From Agathobaculum hominis (GTDB lineage Bacteria > Bacillota > Clostridia > Oscillospirales > Butyricicoccaceae): a stretch of 64,000 bases of DNA. Under the pieces are notes generated by a model that had not been told where the DNA came from, searched no databases, and was given only the letters and a program-made list of their open reading frames with translations. This document shows, in pieces, positions 15,353-24,238 of this stretch. The stretch spans positions 124,001 through 188,000 of the forward strand of contig NZ_JACOPK010000006.1 in assembly GCF_014288055.1 (NCBI RefSeq), written 5' to 3'. Each line of letters opens with the position of its first letter. Position 1 is the stretch's first letter. The position numbers were made by a program, and so were the translations under genes.

Positions 15353-17218
15353 ATGAAAAAACTCATTTTATCCTTAGCACGCCGGGTGAAAAACCTTGCG
15401 GCGCAGGGGAGGACGGCATGGAAGCAGGCGAGCCGCTGCCGCAGGGAGCGGATTCTTGTGCTGCTGATCTCGCCGCTCACCGCGTTCTGGCTGATGCAGT
15501 TCTTTTTCGGCGCGATGCCGTGGGAGATCAATCCCGGCGCGGCGCTTGCGAACTGGATCTGTCTCGGCGCGGTCTACTGGCTCGCGTGCGGCCTGTTCGG
15601 CCATGTCGCGCGGTTCAGCGTGCTGCTGCATCTGCTGGCAGGCGCGTGGGGTACGGCAAATTATTTTGTCTCGAACTTCCGCGGCACGCCCATCCTGCCG
15701 TGGGACTTCTCCGCGCTGGGCACTGCCGCAGCTGTCGCGGACAGCTATCAGTTTGCGGTGACCTGGGAGATGGTCGTGGGCGTCATCCTGCTCGTGGTGC
15801 TCGCGTGGAGCCTGCGCCATCAGTACAGTGAGGACCGCTTCCGCGTCGCACCCGGCGGCTTCCGCCGCCGCATGATGATGGTGCTCGCCGGTGCGATCTG
15901 CCTCATTCCGGTGCTGCATCCGCAGCTGCTCGGCCTGTTCGGCGTCAAGACCGACGTCTGGGACCAAACGAGCGTATACCGCTCGAGCGGCGCGGTCGCG
16001 GAGTTTCTGCGCAATACCGAGTTCATGGAGGTCGAGCAGCCGGAGGATACGGCGCCGGAGACCGTCTCGGCTATCGTGAGCGGAGCGAAAGCCGATCCGC
16101 TGCCCGCGGTTTCGGCGCAGCACCCGAACATCCTCGCCATTATGAACGAATCCTGGGCAGATTTCGAGGATTTCGGCAACATAACGCTGAGCGAGAGCAC
16201 GATGGATTACATCAAAAGTCTGGATAACGCGGTCGTCGGTCATGCTTATACCTCTGTGTTCGGCGCAGGCACGAGCACGAGTGAGTTTGAGTTTCTGACG
16301 GGCGATTCGATGGCCTTCCTGCCGTCGGGCAGCATCCCGTATCAGCAGTACATCCTCGGCGCGTCCGACTCGCTCGCGACGCTTTTGAAGGGATACGGCT
16401 ACGAAGCGCGCGCCTTCCATCCGGGCGAAAAGACCTCGTGGCAGCGCAATATAGCATATCCGCGCCTTGGCTTTGACTCGTTCAAGTGCGGCGACGATAT
16501 GGATGTTCCGCAGACCGACGAGCACGGCTACGTCAGCGATGACTCGGATTTCAGGCAGGTCATCTGGGAGTTCGAGCACAAGCAGGAGGGCACGCCGCTT
16601 TTCCTGTTCAACGTCACCATCCAGAACCACGGCGCGTATACGGTCGAGGATTATCCGGCCGAAGTGACCGTCGAGGATGCGCCGGGCGCGTATCCCAAGG
16701 CGGAGCAGTATCTGACGCTTGCGAACAAGACCGACGAGGCGTTCCGTCAGCTCGTCGAGTATTTCGAGCAGCAGACCGAGCCGACCATCATCGTCATGTT
16801 CGGCGACCATCAGCCGTCGGTCGAACAGGAATTTCTCGACATGGCCTACGGCGTCTCGGAGGACGGCATGACCATGGAGCAGTACATGGATAAGTTCAAG
16901 GTGCCGTTCGTCATCTGGGCGAACTATCCGCTGACCGGCGAAAAGCCGGGCATCACGAGCCTGAACTTCCTCGCGCAGTACGTTCTGCGCGACGCAGGCA
17001 TTCAGACGAGCGCGTTCGGCTCCTATCTCTGGAATTTGACGAAGACCATTCCGGCGATGACGTTTGCCGGCTATTTCGACAGCGAGGGCAACGCATACAG
17101 CCACCTTGAGACGACCGAAATGACCGACCTCATCAGACAGTATCAGACCGTACAGTATAACGAGCTGTTCGGCGGCACAGACAGGCAGAGCAGCCTGTTT
17201 GCGGCGCCGGTCTCATAA
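15353..17218 (+). CDS. LtaS/MdoB-like phosphoglycerol transferase (sulfatase superfamily)
   Basis: 621-residue membrane enzyme. About four N-terminal helices (residues 30-200) are followed by an extracellular alkaline-phosphatase-type domain with NILAIMNESWADFED (metal-binding Glu), GAGTSTSEFEFLTGDS (candidate Thr nucleophile), LFNVTIQNHGAY and MFGDHQPS (metal ligands). These match the LTA synthase group, which transfers glycerol phosphate from phosphatidylglycerol to a lipid anchor or glycan. A paralogue with the same architecture lies at 52.3 kb. The exact polymer cannot be inferred. A consensus promoter and a terminator make it a single-gene unit. Confidence 0.9.
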   Translation: MKKLILSLARRVKNLAAQGRTAWKQASRCRRERILVLLISPLTAFWLMQFFFGAMPWEINPGAALANWICLGAVYWLACGLFGHVARFSVLLHLLAGAWGTANYFVSNFRGTPILPWDFSALGTAAAVADSYQFAVTWEMVVGVILLVVLAWSLRHQYSEDRFRVAPGGFRRRMMMVLAGAICLIPVLHPQLLGLFGVKTDVWDQTSVYRSSGAVAEFLRNTEFMEVEQPEDTAPETVSAIVSGAKADPLPAVSAQHPNILAIMNESWADFEDFGNITLSESTMDYIKSLDNAVVGHAYTSVFGAGTSTSEFEFLTGDSMAFLPSGSIPYQQYILGASDSLATLLKGYGYEARAFHPGEKTSWQRNIAYPRLGFDSFKCGDDMDVPQTDEHGYVSDDSDFRQVIWEFEHKQEGTPLFLFNVTIQNHGAYTVEDYPAEVTVEDAPGAYPKAEQYLTLANKTDEAFRQLVEYFEQQTEPTIIVMFGDHQPSVEQEFLDMAYGVSEDGMTMEQYMDKFKVPFVIWANYPLTGEKPGITSLNFLAQYVLRDAGIQTSAFGSYLWNLTKTIPAMTFAGYFDSEGNAYSHLETTEMTDLIRQYQTVQYNELFGGTDRQSSLFAAPVS

Positions 17219-17226
17219 AGAAGAAC

Positions 17227-17270
17227 CCCGCTGCGGTGCACAAAACCGCAGCGGGGTCTTTGCCTTTTCC
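17227..17270 (+). terminator. Terminator of the first LtaS-like gene
   Basis: CCCCGCTGCGGT-loop-ACCGCAGCGGGG followed by TCTTTGCCTTTT. It lies between convergent genes. Confidence 0.9.
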
Positions 17271-17318
17271 GGCCCGGACTGAGACCGGAAAACGAAAAAG
17301 GGAGGTATTAGGTTAGGG

Positions 17319-18500
17319 TCAGGCTTCGAGATTGAGACCGGTCTCGCGGTCGAACAGGTGAGCGGTGGCGCCGCTGAAGGTGAATGAAACCTCCGAGCCG
17401 ATGGCGTAGTTGTTCGCGTTTTCAAGCTCTGCGGTCGGCACGATGATGATGGTATCCGTGCCGCAGGCGGAGATGTGGAGATGGACCGCGCTGCCCATCA
17501 TTTCGCTGACGTTCACCGTGCCGCAGACCATCGCGTTCGGGTCACCGGTGAGCAGCAGGTGCTCGGGACGCACGCCGAGGGTGACAGAGCCAGGCCTTAC
17601 GCCGTTCTTCTTGAGCTTTGTCTGCTTCTCATCCGATAGGAAAACCTTTGCCCTGTCGAGGACGACGGCGTACCTTCCGTCCTCCTGTACGAGCTCGGCG
17701 TTATAGAAGTTCATCTGCGGCATTCCGATGAAGCCGGCAACGAACAGGTTCGCCGGGTGGTTAAAGACCTCCTGCGGCGTGCCGATCTGCTGGATGAGAC
17801 CGTCCTTCATGATGACGATGCGGTCGCCGAGGGTCATTGCCTCGGTCTGGTCGTGGGTGACGTAGATAAAGGTGGTGTCGATGCGCTGGCGCAGCTGAAG
17901 GAGCTCGGCACGCATCTGGTTGCGGAGCTTGGCGTCCAGATTGGACAGCGGCTCGTCCATGAGCAGGACCTTGGGTTCGCGCACGATCGCGCGGCCGATG
18001 GCGACGCGCTGACGCTGGCCGCCGGAGAGCGCCTTCGGCTTGCGGTCGAGGTACTCGGTGATGCCGAGGATGTTCGCGGCCTGCGCGACGCGCTGCGCGA
18101 TCTCCTCCTTGGGAACCTTGCGCAGCTTGAGCGGAAACGCCATGTTCTCCGCGACTGTCATATGCGGATAGAGCGCGTAGTTCTGGAATACCATCGCGAT
18201 GTCGCGGTCCTTCGGCGCAACGTCGTTGACGAGCGTGCCGTCGATGTACAGCTCGCCGCCCGAGATCTCCTCGAGACCTGCGACCATGCGCAGGGTGGTG
18301 GACTTGCCGCAGCCGGACGGGCCGACGAGAACGATAAACTCCTTGTCCTTGATGGAAAGATTGAAGTCATGCACGGCGAGTACGCCTTCGTCGGTCACGG
18401 TGAGGTTGCTCCTGCGCTCCTCCGCGCCCTTTTTCTTCTTCTTTTTGCCATCCTGATGCGGATAGACCTTTTTGATGTTTTTAAGGATTACTTCAGCCAT
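17319..18500 (-). CDS. ugpC: MsmX/UgpC-type sugar ABC transporter ATPase
   Basis: 393-residue ATPase of the carbohydrate CUT1 group: Walker A GPSGCGKST at 60-68, Q-loop in MVFQNYALYPH, signature LSGGQ at 158-162, Walker B VLLMDEP at 178-184, and a C-terminal TOBE/OB domain containing LGVRPEHL. Residues 19-24 are six consecutive lysines in an insertion between the first two strands, a feature I associate with clostridial members. It is last in the LacI-permease-binding protein-permease-hydrolase-ATPase operon and may energise several sugar importers. Confidence 0.93.
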   Translation of the reverse strand: MAEVILKNIKKVYPHQDGKKKKKKGAEERRSNLTVTDEGVLAVHDFNLSIKDKEFIVLVGPSGCGKSTTLRMVAGLEEISGGELYIDGTLVNDVAPKDRDIAMVFQNYALYPHMTVAENMAFPLKLRKVPKEEIAQRVAQAANILGITEYLDRKPKALSGGQRQRVAIGRAIVREPKVLLMDEPLSNLDAKLRNQMRAELLQLRQRIDTTFIYVTHDQTEAMTLGDRIVIMKDGLIQQIGTPQEVFNHPANLFVAGFIGMPQMNFYNAELVQEDGRYAVVLDRAKVFLSDEKQTKLKKNGVRPGSVTLGVRPEHLLLTGDPNAMVCGTVNVSEMMGSAVHLHISACGTDTIIIVPTAELENANNYAIGSEVSFTFSGATAHLFDRETGLNLEA

Positions 18501-18533
18501 GTCTTGCTCCTTCTCTTGTACATCGGCGGACGC

Positions 18534-19529
18534 TCAGGGAAGATAACGGGCGCTTGCCGCGCCGTCCGCACAGATGGTGAATTCGAGTGCCCGGTGGGGC
18601 GGAATGGACTGACCGTCCACGGGGGGACAGTCGGAAAAGTAAAGTTCGGCGCCGCTGTCCTTCAGCAGGCGCATGGTGTCGGGGTGAGCACTGTTGTAGC
18701 GGCGGTCGCTCGATGCACAGCAGACGGAAAACCGCGGTCGGACTGCATTTACAAGCGCCGCGTCCGCGCCGTCAAGCTGACCGTGATGGCCGACCTTGAA
18801 GATGTCGGCGGCGAGCTTTTCGGGCGGTATGCCGCCGTAGCCGGCGCGGTTGGTGTCGCCGGGCAGCAGAATGCGGTTTTTGCCGAACGTCAGCCGCAGG
18901 ATCAAGCTGAAATTATTCATCGAGGCGTCGAGCGCGTCCAGCTTTTCGCGGAATTCCGGCACGCCCTGCGGCGTGCGGTAAAGCTCCTGCATGGACGCAG
19001 TGAGCGCGTCGGCGTGTGCCCCCGACGGGGCGAGCACCTCGGCGGTGAGGCCGGGCGCGAGCGTCAGCGTATCACCCGCAACGCTCTGCTCGATGCAGCC
19101 GCCGTGCTGCTCGACAAGGGCGCACAGCTTCCGATAGTCATCGAGCGCCGCGAGAAAATTGCGCTCGGACAGATTGCGCGCGGAGGCGTCGCCGAGCGGA
19201 TGAAGCGAGCGGTAAAAGCCGGGCGGCAGGGTCTGCCGCAGCACAGAGGGAGGATGATCGCGGCACACGCGGAGCAGACCGCAGAGATGATCCTCGTGGA
19301 TATGTGTGCTGACCGCGAGGTCGAGCCGCGGAAGCGGGGCGAGATACTCCTCTGCGCGGATGCGGCCGCTCGTGCGGTCGGCGAACTCGCTGTCCGCTGC
19401 GCTGCCGCCGTCGATGAGCGCATAGAAGCGTCCGTCCGGCCGGGCCGCGTCCGGGGCGTCGATGAGTATCGCTTCCCCGTAGCCCACGTTGATGAAGGTG
19501 AGCCGTAATTCGGTAGTATCCTGTTTCAT
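18534..19529 (-). CDS. Metallo-beta-lactamase-fold hydrolase, ComEC C-domain-like
   Basis: 331-residue soluble MBL-fold protein with the metal motif HIHEDH in LAVSTHIHEDHLCGL, a second metal-site segment RILLPGDTN and the late His of VGHHGQLDGAD, as in ComEC-type competence hydrolases. No signal peptide or membrane helix is seen. It lies inside the sugar ABC operon, 7 bp after the permease stop and 33 bp before the ATPase start, which is not a usual member of such operons. The substrate is unknown; a nuclease or phosphodiesterase role is possible. Confidence 0.85.
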   Translation of the reverse strand: MKQDTTELRLTFINVGYGEAILIDAPDAARPDGRFYALIDGGSAADSEFADRTSGRIRAEEYLAPLPRLDLAVSTHIHEDHLCGLLRVCRDHPPSVLRQTLPPGFYRSLHPLGDASARNLSERNFLAALDDYRKLCALVEQHGGCIEQSVAGDTLTLAPGLTAEVLAPSGAHADALTASMQELYRTPQGVPEFREKLDALDASMNNFSLILRLTFGKNRILLPGDTNRAGYGGIPPEKLAADIFKVGHHGQLDGADAALVNAVRPRFSVCCASSDRRYNSAHPDTMRLLKDSGAELYFSDCPPVDGQSIPPHRALEFTICADGAASARYLP

Positions 19530-19535
19530 AGGCAG

Positions 19536-20432
19536 TCAGGAGATCGCGCGTTTGATGTAAACGCTGGAAAGGATGAGGACCAGTATGGTCATGACGATGG
19601 CGCCGGCGCTGCCGAAGCCGAAGTCGAGCGATTTGATGCCGTAGTTGTAGAGGTACTGCGTGATGGTGGAGGTGCTGTTGGCGGGGCCGCCGCCGGTCAG
19701 CAGGTTTACCTTGTCGAACAGACGGAAGCTGTCGATGGTGCGCAGCAGAGCGCAGAGCGCAAGACTGTTCTTGATGTTGGGGATGGTGACGTAGAACAGG
19801 ATCTTCAGTGAGTTCGCGCCGTCGATGCGCGCGGCCTCATACTGACCCTGGGGAACGCTCTGGAGCGCTGCGTACAGCAGCAGGAACACGAACGGTGCGC
19901 TCTGCCATACGTCGATGAGGACGAGCATGCCGAACGCCGTGCGAATATCGGAAAACCAGTTGAAGACCGGCAGGTGGAGCGCCTGCAGGACCTGATTGAC
20001 GATGCCGTAGTTGGGGGAGAGCATCATGCGCCAGCTCAGCGCTACCGTAACGGTCGGCAGCAGATAAGGCAGCAGCAGCAGGGTACGCATGGTTTTCTGA
20101 CCCTTGTGCAGGCTGTTGACGAACAGTGCCATTGCAAAGCCGATGAGCATCTCAAAAATAACTGCAAAGATGGTGAACTTGACGGTGTTCCAGATGGACT
20201 GCTGGAAATAGGGGTCCTTGAGCAGCTTGACATAGTTCTGGAAGACGGTGATCTTGGCCGGCGAGCGCAGATTGCGCAGCAGGTTGTAGTTGGTGAAGCT
20301 GTAGAAGAAGGTAAAGATGAGCGGATAGGCCGTCATGATCAGCAGGATGACGACGGTCGGGGAAAGCATGCCGACACCGAAGCGTTTGGTCTGGCCTTCG
20401 GCGGTATTGAGTTTGGTGTGGGTTCGTTTCAT
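19536..20432 (-). CDS. Sugar ABC transporter permease, MalF/UgpA type
   Basis: 298-residue permease with six predicted helices and the EAA loop EAARIDGANSLKILFYVTIPNIK near residue 200, which contacts the ATPase. The start ATG at 20432 (MKRTHTK) is preceded by GCGAGG; the open frame extends further upstream without similarity. It pairs with the permease at 21.9 kb and is transcribed after the binding-protein gene. Confidence 0.93.
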   Translation of the reverse strand: MKRTHTKLNTAEGQTKRFGVGMLSPTVVILLIMTAYPLIFTFFYSFTNYNLLRNLRSPAKITVFQNYVKLLKDPYFQQSIWNTVKFTIFAVIFEMLIGFAMALFVNSLHKGQKTMRTLLLLPYLLPTVTVALSWRMMLSPNYGIVNQVLQALHLPVFNWFSDIRTAFGMLVLIDVWQSAPFVFLLLYAALQSVPQGQYEAARIDGANSLKILFYVTIPNIKNSLALCALLRTIDSFRLFDKVNLLTGGGPANSTSTITQYLYNYGIKSLDFGFGSAGAIVMTILVLILSSVYIKRAIS

Positions 20433-20462
20433 AATTCTGGCCTCGCAATTCCGGGAGGTTGA

Positions 20463-20507
20463 GGAAAAAGTCAGCCGGGTGCAGCGGTCTGTGAGCCGCA
20501 CCCGGCT
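20463..20507 (-). terminator. Intercistronic hairpin between binding-protein and permease genes
   Basis: AGCCGGGTGC..GCACCCGGCT with a long inner stem, followed on the minus strand by GACTTTTTCC. Positioned after the binding-protein stop, it can act as a partial terminator or 3' stabiliser that keeps binding-protein mRNA in excess of permease mRNA. Confidence 0.7.
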
Positions 20508-20565
20508 GCTCTTCATCCGTTAGTCGAGGCGATACGCCTCATAGAAAGGGAGGGGAGATGGGGCA

Positions 20566-21819
20566 TCAGCCTGCCATCAGCGTCTCCAGCTGAGACTGTG
20601 CGTCAGCAAGTCCCTGGTCAACGGTCTTGACGCCGTTGATGATATTGTCCATTTCGGTGCCGAGGATGGTGTAGAACTGGGTCCATTCTGCGATGACCGG
20701 ACGGTAAACGCCGCCTTCAAGCGCCTTGCATACGACTTCGTACTGCGGATAGGTCTTGAGGATCTCGGGGTCCTGCAGGCTGGAGTAACGGCACGGAACG
20801 CCGCCCTTGTCTACGGTAGACTTCTGAACGTCCTTGTCCATCAGGTAGGTCAGCAGCTCGGCTGCGAGCTCCTGATTCTGGCTGTTGGCCGGGATGCCGA
20901 TGGTCCAGATGCCGTAAACGTTCGCGTTGTGGGTCTCGCCGCCCTTGGATACTGCGCCGGAGAGGGCGATGTAGTCCGCGGCGGAATCAGCAGTCGGGGT
21001 GTACCAGCCCGGCCAGCCGATGCCCATGGTGCCGGCGCCGGTGTCGACCGATGCGATGAGGTCATCCTTGACCTGTGCTTCGCCGGTAGCGATGAGCTTG
21101 AGGTAGAAGTTCATGGCGTCCTTGAATTCCTGGGTGTTGACGGTCGGCTTGTTGCTGTCGTCGATGACCCAGCCGCCGTAGCTCAGCAGGATCGGCAGGA
21201 AGTCGACTACCGTGTTGTTCTGGCTGTCGCCGCGGTAGATGAAGCCCTTCTTGCCGTCGGCCTTTGCCTTTTCGCAGACGGCGAGCACGTCGTCGAGCGA
21301 CTCGATGGTGTCTGCGGTGTAGCCTGCGGCCTTAACGTTCTCCTTGTTGAGCATGAGGACGGTAACGTTGCCGTAGTAGGGAGCGAGGTAAACGTCGTCG
21401 CCGACATAGCAGATCGAGGTGGTCGCCGGGATGATGTCGTCGTCGAGCTCATAGCCGAGGTCGGACAGGTTGGCGAGCACGCCGTTTTCGGTGAACTCAG
21501 CCATCCACGAGCCGTCTACCATGCACAGGTCGTAGGAACCCTTCTGGTTGATGGCGTCGAGGGCGATGCCGGAATACAGGTCGGACTCGGAAAGCTCCTG
21601 TACTTCGCACTTTACGTTGTGCTCCTCCTCGAACTTGGGGAGGCACTCCTTGATGACGTCTGCATATGCGCCTGCGCGCAGGATGAGGTTGAGCGTGGTG
21701 GGCGAGCCGTCGGACGAGCCGCTGCCCTGTGTGTCGGTCGAGCCGCCGCCGGAGCCGCATGCGGTCATGCTCAGTGCCATTGTAGCTGCGAGTGCGCCTG
21801 CCAGTAATCTTCGTTTCAT
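20566..21819 (-). CDS. Sugar-binding lipoprotein of an ABC importer
   Basis: 417-residue extracellular solute-binding protein of family 1. A lipoprotein signal peptide (MKRRLLAGAL..ATMALSMTAC) ends in the lipobox with Cys21, followed by a Gly/Ser/Asp linker and the mature periplasmic-binding-protein fold (VDGSWMAEF, YYGNVTVLMLNKE, GIGWPGWYTP). The ATG has AGGAGG-like GGAGGA upstream. It is the second transporter gene of the LacI-controlled operon. The sugar cannot be identified from the sequence. Confidence 0.93.
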   Translation of the reverse strand: MKRRLLAGALAATMALSMTACGSGGGSTDTQGSGSSDGSPTTLNLILRAGAYADVIKECLPKFEEEHNVKCEVQELSESDLYSGIALDAINQKGSYDLCMVDGSWMAEFTENGVLANLSDLGYELDDDIIPATTSICYVGDDVYLAPYYGNVTVLMLNKENVKAAGYTADTIESLDDVLAVCEKAKADGKKGFIYRGDSQNNTVVDFLPILLSYGGWVIDDSNKPTVNTQEFKDAMNFYLKLIATGEAQVKDDLIASVDTGAGTMGIGWPGWYTPTADSAADYIALSGAVSKGGETHNANVYGIWTIGIPANSQNQELAAELLTYLMDKDVQKSTVDKGGVPCRYSSLQDPEILKTYPQYEVVCKALEGGVYRPVIAEWTQFYTILGTEMDNIINGVKTVDQGLADAQSQLETLMAG

Positions 21820-21887
21820 GATTTTTCCTCCAATCATAACTCTCTGGAACTCTCTCTGTGGATCGGTGCGGCAAAGCCGCGGTATTG

Positions 21888-22727
21888 TTATTCTTTGACA
21901 GCGCCGCTTGACAGTCCGGAGATCAAGTAGTTCTGCGCAAAGATGACAAACAGGGTGATCGGGATGACCGAGATGACGCCGCCTGCCGCGACGAGACCGA
22001 AGTTCGTGAGGTTGTCCTCGGTGTTGAGCAGGGCGAGCGCGAGGGGAACGGTGTTGTTGGCCGGGATGCGGGTAAAGATAACGGTGTAGGTGTATTCGTT
22101 CCAGGCATACATGAAGCTGAGCATGGAGACCGCCGCGATGCCGGGCGCCACGAGCGGGAGCACGATCTTGCAGAACAGCTGCCACTCGGTCGCGCCGTCG
22201 ACCTTCGCGCTCTCCTCGATCTCCTCAGGCAGATCCTGGAAGAAGCTGATGAGGAACCAGATGATGAGCGGTACGTTGATGAGCACGCAGGCGAGCATGA
22301 CGGGCAGCTTGGTGTTCAGGACACCCAGACGGTTGAACATGATGTAGAGCGGAATGGTGAAGGCTACCGGGGGAAGCACGCGGACGAGCAGGACCCAGTA
22401 GGTCATCGGCTTTTTCAGGCCGAAGCGGAAGCGGCGTCGCGCGATGACGTAGGCCGCGCAGATACCGGCGAGAAGCGAGATGATGAGCGAGCCGAACGTG
22501 GTCTGAAGGCTGTTCATGATCGCCTGACCGAAGTTTTCCGAGGTGAACAGCTGCGCAAAGTGCATGCCGGTGAGCGACTGCGGGATAAGAGCGATATGGC
22601 CTCTCATCTCGTCGGTCGGACGGATCGCCATGGCGAGCAGCCAGTAGATCGGGAACAGCGAGATCATAAGCAGAACTGCACATCCGACCGCCTTCGCAGC
22701 CGTTCCGATCCTCTTTTTACGTTTCAC
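21888..22727 (-). CDS. Sugar ABC transporter permease, MalG/UgpE type
   Basis: 279-residue six-helix permease with the EAA loop EEIEESAKVDGATEWQLFCKIVLPLVAPG. It starts at GTG 22727 with AGGAGG 7 bp upstream (an overlapping ATG is followed at once by a stop). It is the first structural transporter gene after lacI, with a 43-bp gap. Confidence 0.93.
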   Translation of the reverse strand: MKRKKRIGTAAKAVGCAVLLMISLFPIYWLLAMAIRPTDEMRGHIALIPQSLTGMHFAQLFTSENFGQAIMNSLQTTFGSLIISLLAGICAAYVIARRRFRFGLKKPMTYWVLLVRVLPPVAFTIPLYIMFNRLGVLNTKLPVMLACVLINVPLIIWFLISFFQDLPEEIEESAKVDGATEWQLFCKIVLPLVAPGIAAVSMLSFMYAWNEYTYTVIFTRIPANNTVPLALALLNTEDNLTNFGLVAAGGVISVIPITLFVIFAQNYLISGLSSGAVKE

Positions 22728-22770
22728 ATGATCTCCTCCTTTATCGAGCAGGAAAGCGTCTCCTGCATCA

Positions 22771-23763
22771 TTACAATCTTATGGACGAAGCGCGCGTGCG
22801 CAGCGAGACGGGAACGACCGTCAGCCGGGGCACTTCGGTGTCGCCGCTCAGCAGGGCGGTGAGCTGTTCGAGACAGATCTCGCCCATCCTCCGGCAGTCC
22901 ACGTGCACCGAGGAAAGCTCGGGCGTGAGCAGCGTGCAGGAGGAGGAATCGTCGAATCCGACGACAGCGACATCATCGGGGACGCGGAGTCCGAGCCGGG
23001 TCGCGGCCTTGATGACGCCGGCGGCGAGCACATCGTTGAACGCGAATACCGCGGTCGGGCGTTCGGGGCGGCGGAGCAGCTCGACAGATGCCTGCGTCGC
23101 ACTCTCGACGTCGCGGCCGCACATCACGATGCCCGAATCGTCGACCGAGATGCCGTGCTCCTGCATGGCGGTGAGGAAGGCGTTGTAGCGGACGCTCGTG
23201 ATGTAAGAGGAAAACCGTCCGGCAAGGAGCGCGATGCGCCGATGGCCGTAGGCGGTGAGGTGGTCGATGACCTGCCGTGCGCCGTTCTGCTCGTCCGCGA
23301 CCACGCTCGGCAGCTCGAAGCCGCTCGCGCGGTGATTGACGAGCACGACCGCGACGCCCTGCCGCTGAAAGCTCGAAATGAGGGACGGCTCGGCGTCGCC
23401 TGCGAGGATGACGCCCTCGATCTGCTTGCTCTGCCCGGTTCGCTGCCAGTCGGCGGCGGTCGAGATGAGCAGCTGGTAGGAGGTGCTGTTCGCGCGCCGC
23501 ATCACGCCTTCGCAGATGCTCGCATAGAACTCGTCGAGGATGGTCGCGTCCTTTTTGCAGATGAGGAACGCGATCTTGTCGGTCTGCTGCCGCGCCATGG
23601 CCCGCGCGATCGCGCTGGGCTGATAGCCGAGCGCCTCGGCGGCGGCGAGGACCTTGCGGCGTGTTTCCTCGCGGACACGGTCGGGCGCGGTGAAGGCACG
23701 GGAAACGGTCGCGGTGGAAACGCCGGAGAGACGGGAAACATCGTATATCGTTGGGGTATCCAT
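22771..23763 (-). CDS. LacI-family transcriptional regulator of the sugar operon
   Basis: 330-residue regulator. The N-terminal helix-turn-helix TIYDVSRLSGVSTATVSRAF and hinge helix (YQPSAIARAMARQQT) are standard LacI features, followed by a periplasmic-binding-protein-like sugar domain (EGVILAG, FAFNDVLAAGVIKA, VGFDD). The start at 23763 has GGGAGG upstream. It is first in the operon with its transporter genes and has LacI-type operators upstream, so autoregulated, sugar-responsive repression is expected. Confidence 0.94.
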   Translation of the reverse strand: MDTPTIYDVSRLSGVSTATVSRAFTAPDRVREETRRKVLAAAEALGYQPSAIARAMARQQTDKIAFLICKKDATILDEFYASICEGVMRRANSTSYQLLISTAADWQRTGQSKQIEGVILAGDAEPSLISSFQRQGVAVVLVNHRASGFELPSVVADEQNGARQVIDHLTAYGHRRIALLAGRFSSYITSVRYNAFLTAMQEHGISVDDSGIVMCGRDVESATQASVELLRRPERPTAVFAFNDVLAAGVIKAATRLGLRVPDDVAVVGFDDSSSCTLLTPELSSVHVDCRRMGEICLEQLTALLSGDTEVPRLTVVPVSLRTRASSIRL

Positions 23764-23786
23764 AATTCGCCTCCCTTGCAATTCTA

Positions 23787-23800
23787 TGCAAACGCTTACA
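23787..23800 (-). promoter_or_regulatory. LacI/CcpA-type operator O1
   Basis: TGTAAGCGTTTGCA on the minus strand fits the operator consensus TGWNANCGNTNWCA with one mismatch. It lies 24 bp before the lacI start, downstream of the likely promoter, so binding would block transcription. Confidence 0.7.
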
Positions 23801-23861
23801 TTGTTTTCACAAATTCCAGCCGGAAAATATTCGGATTTTTCATTTCCTCTGGCTTGACTTC

Positions 23862-23890
23862 AGCATAGCATCTTGTCGCACGATTTGCAA
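23862..23890 (-). promoter_or_regulatory. Probable promoter of the lacI-ABC operon
   Basis: On the minus strand TTGCAA (23885-23890), 17 bp, TATGCT (23862-23867). Confidence 0.65.
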
Positions 23891-24030
23891 GAGGAAAACG
23901 ACAATTTTTACACACACCGCCGTTTTATTACCGGTGTTTTGTGCAGTATTAACAAAGAATTAATGCAAATCAAGTTCGCGTAAAGCGGGCGGGAGGACAT
24001 GGATTCCGCAATTTATTGCGGAAAACCAAA

Positions 24031-24044
24031 TGTAAGCGCTTTCA
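24031..24044 (+). promoter_or_regulatory. LacI/CcpA-type operator O2
   Basis: TGTAAGCGCTTTCA fits TGWNANCGNTNWCA exactly. It shares TGTAAGCG with O1 and lies 244 bp from it, a spacing compatible with looping; it could instead be a CcpA cre site. Confidence 0.7.
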
Positions 24045-24145
24045 CAAAAGGAGGTAAAAACAGGAAAAATGAAGGTGAAAAATGCGTTCCCGCGCACGCA
24101 GCACGGTGCAGCATTCCGCCGCCGGCAAGCGCCGAGGAGAATGCC

Positions 24146-24174
24146 TTTACTCAGCGGGCTGAGCGTGATACAAT
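24146..24174 (+). promoter_or_regulatory. Promoter of the EamA exporter gene
   Basis: TTTACT (24146-24151), 17 bp, TACAAT (24169-24174), 65 bp before the start. A GCTGCGG..CCGCAGC hairpin (24195-24215) lies in the leader. Confidence 0.65.
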
Positions 24175-24238
24175 AAAAAAGAACAAAAGAAAATGCTGCG
24201 GTGCACTGCCGCAGCAGAAAAAAGGGGAGGAGAAAGCT

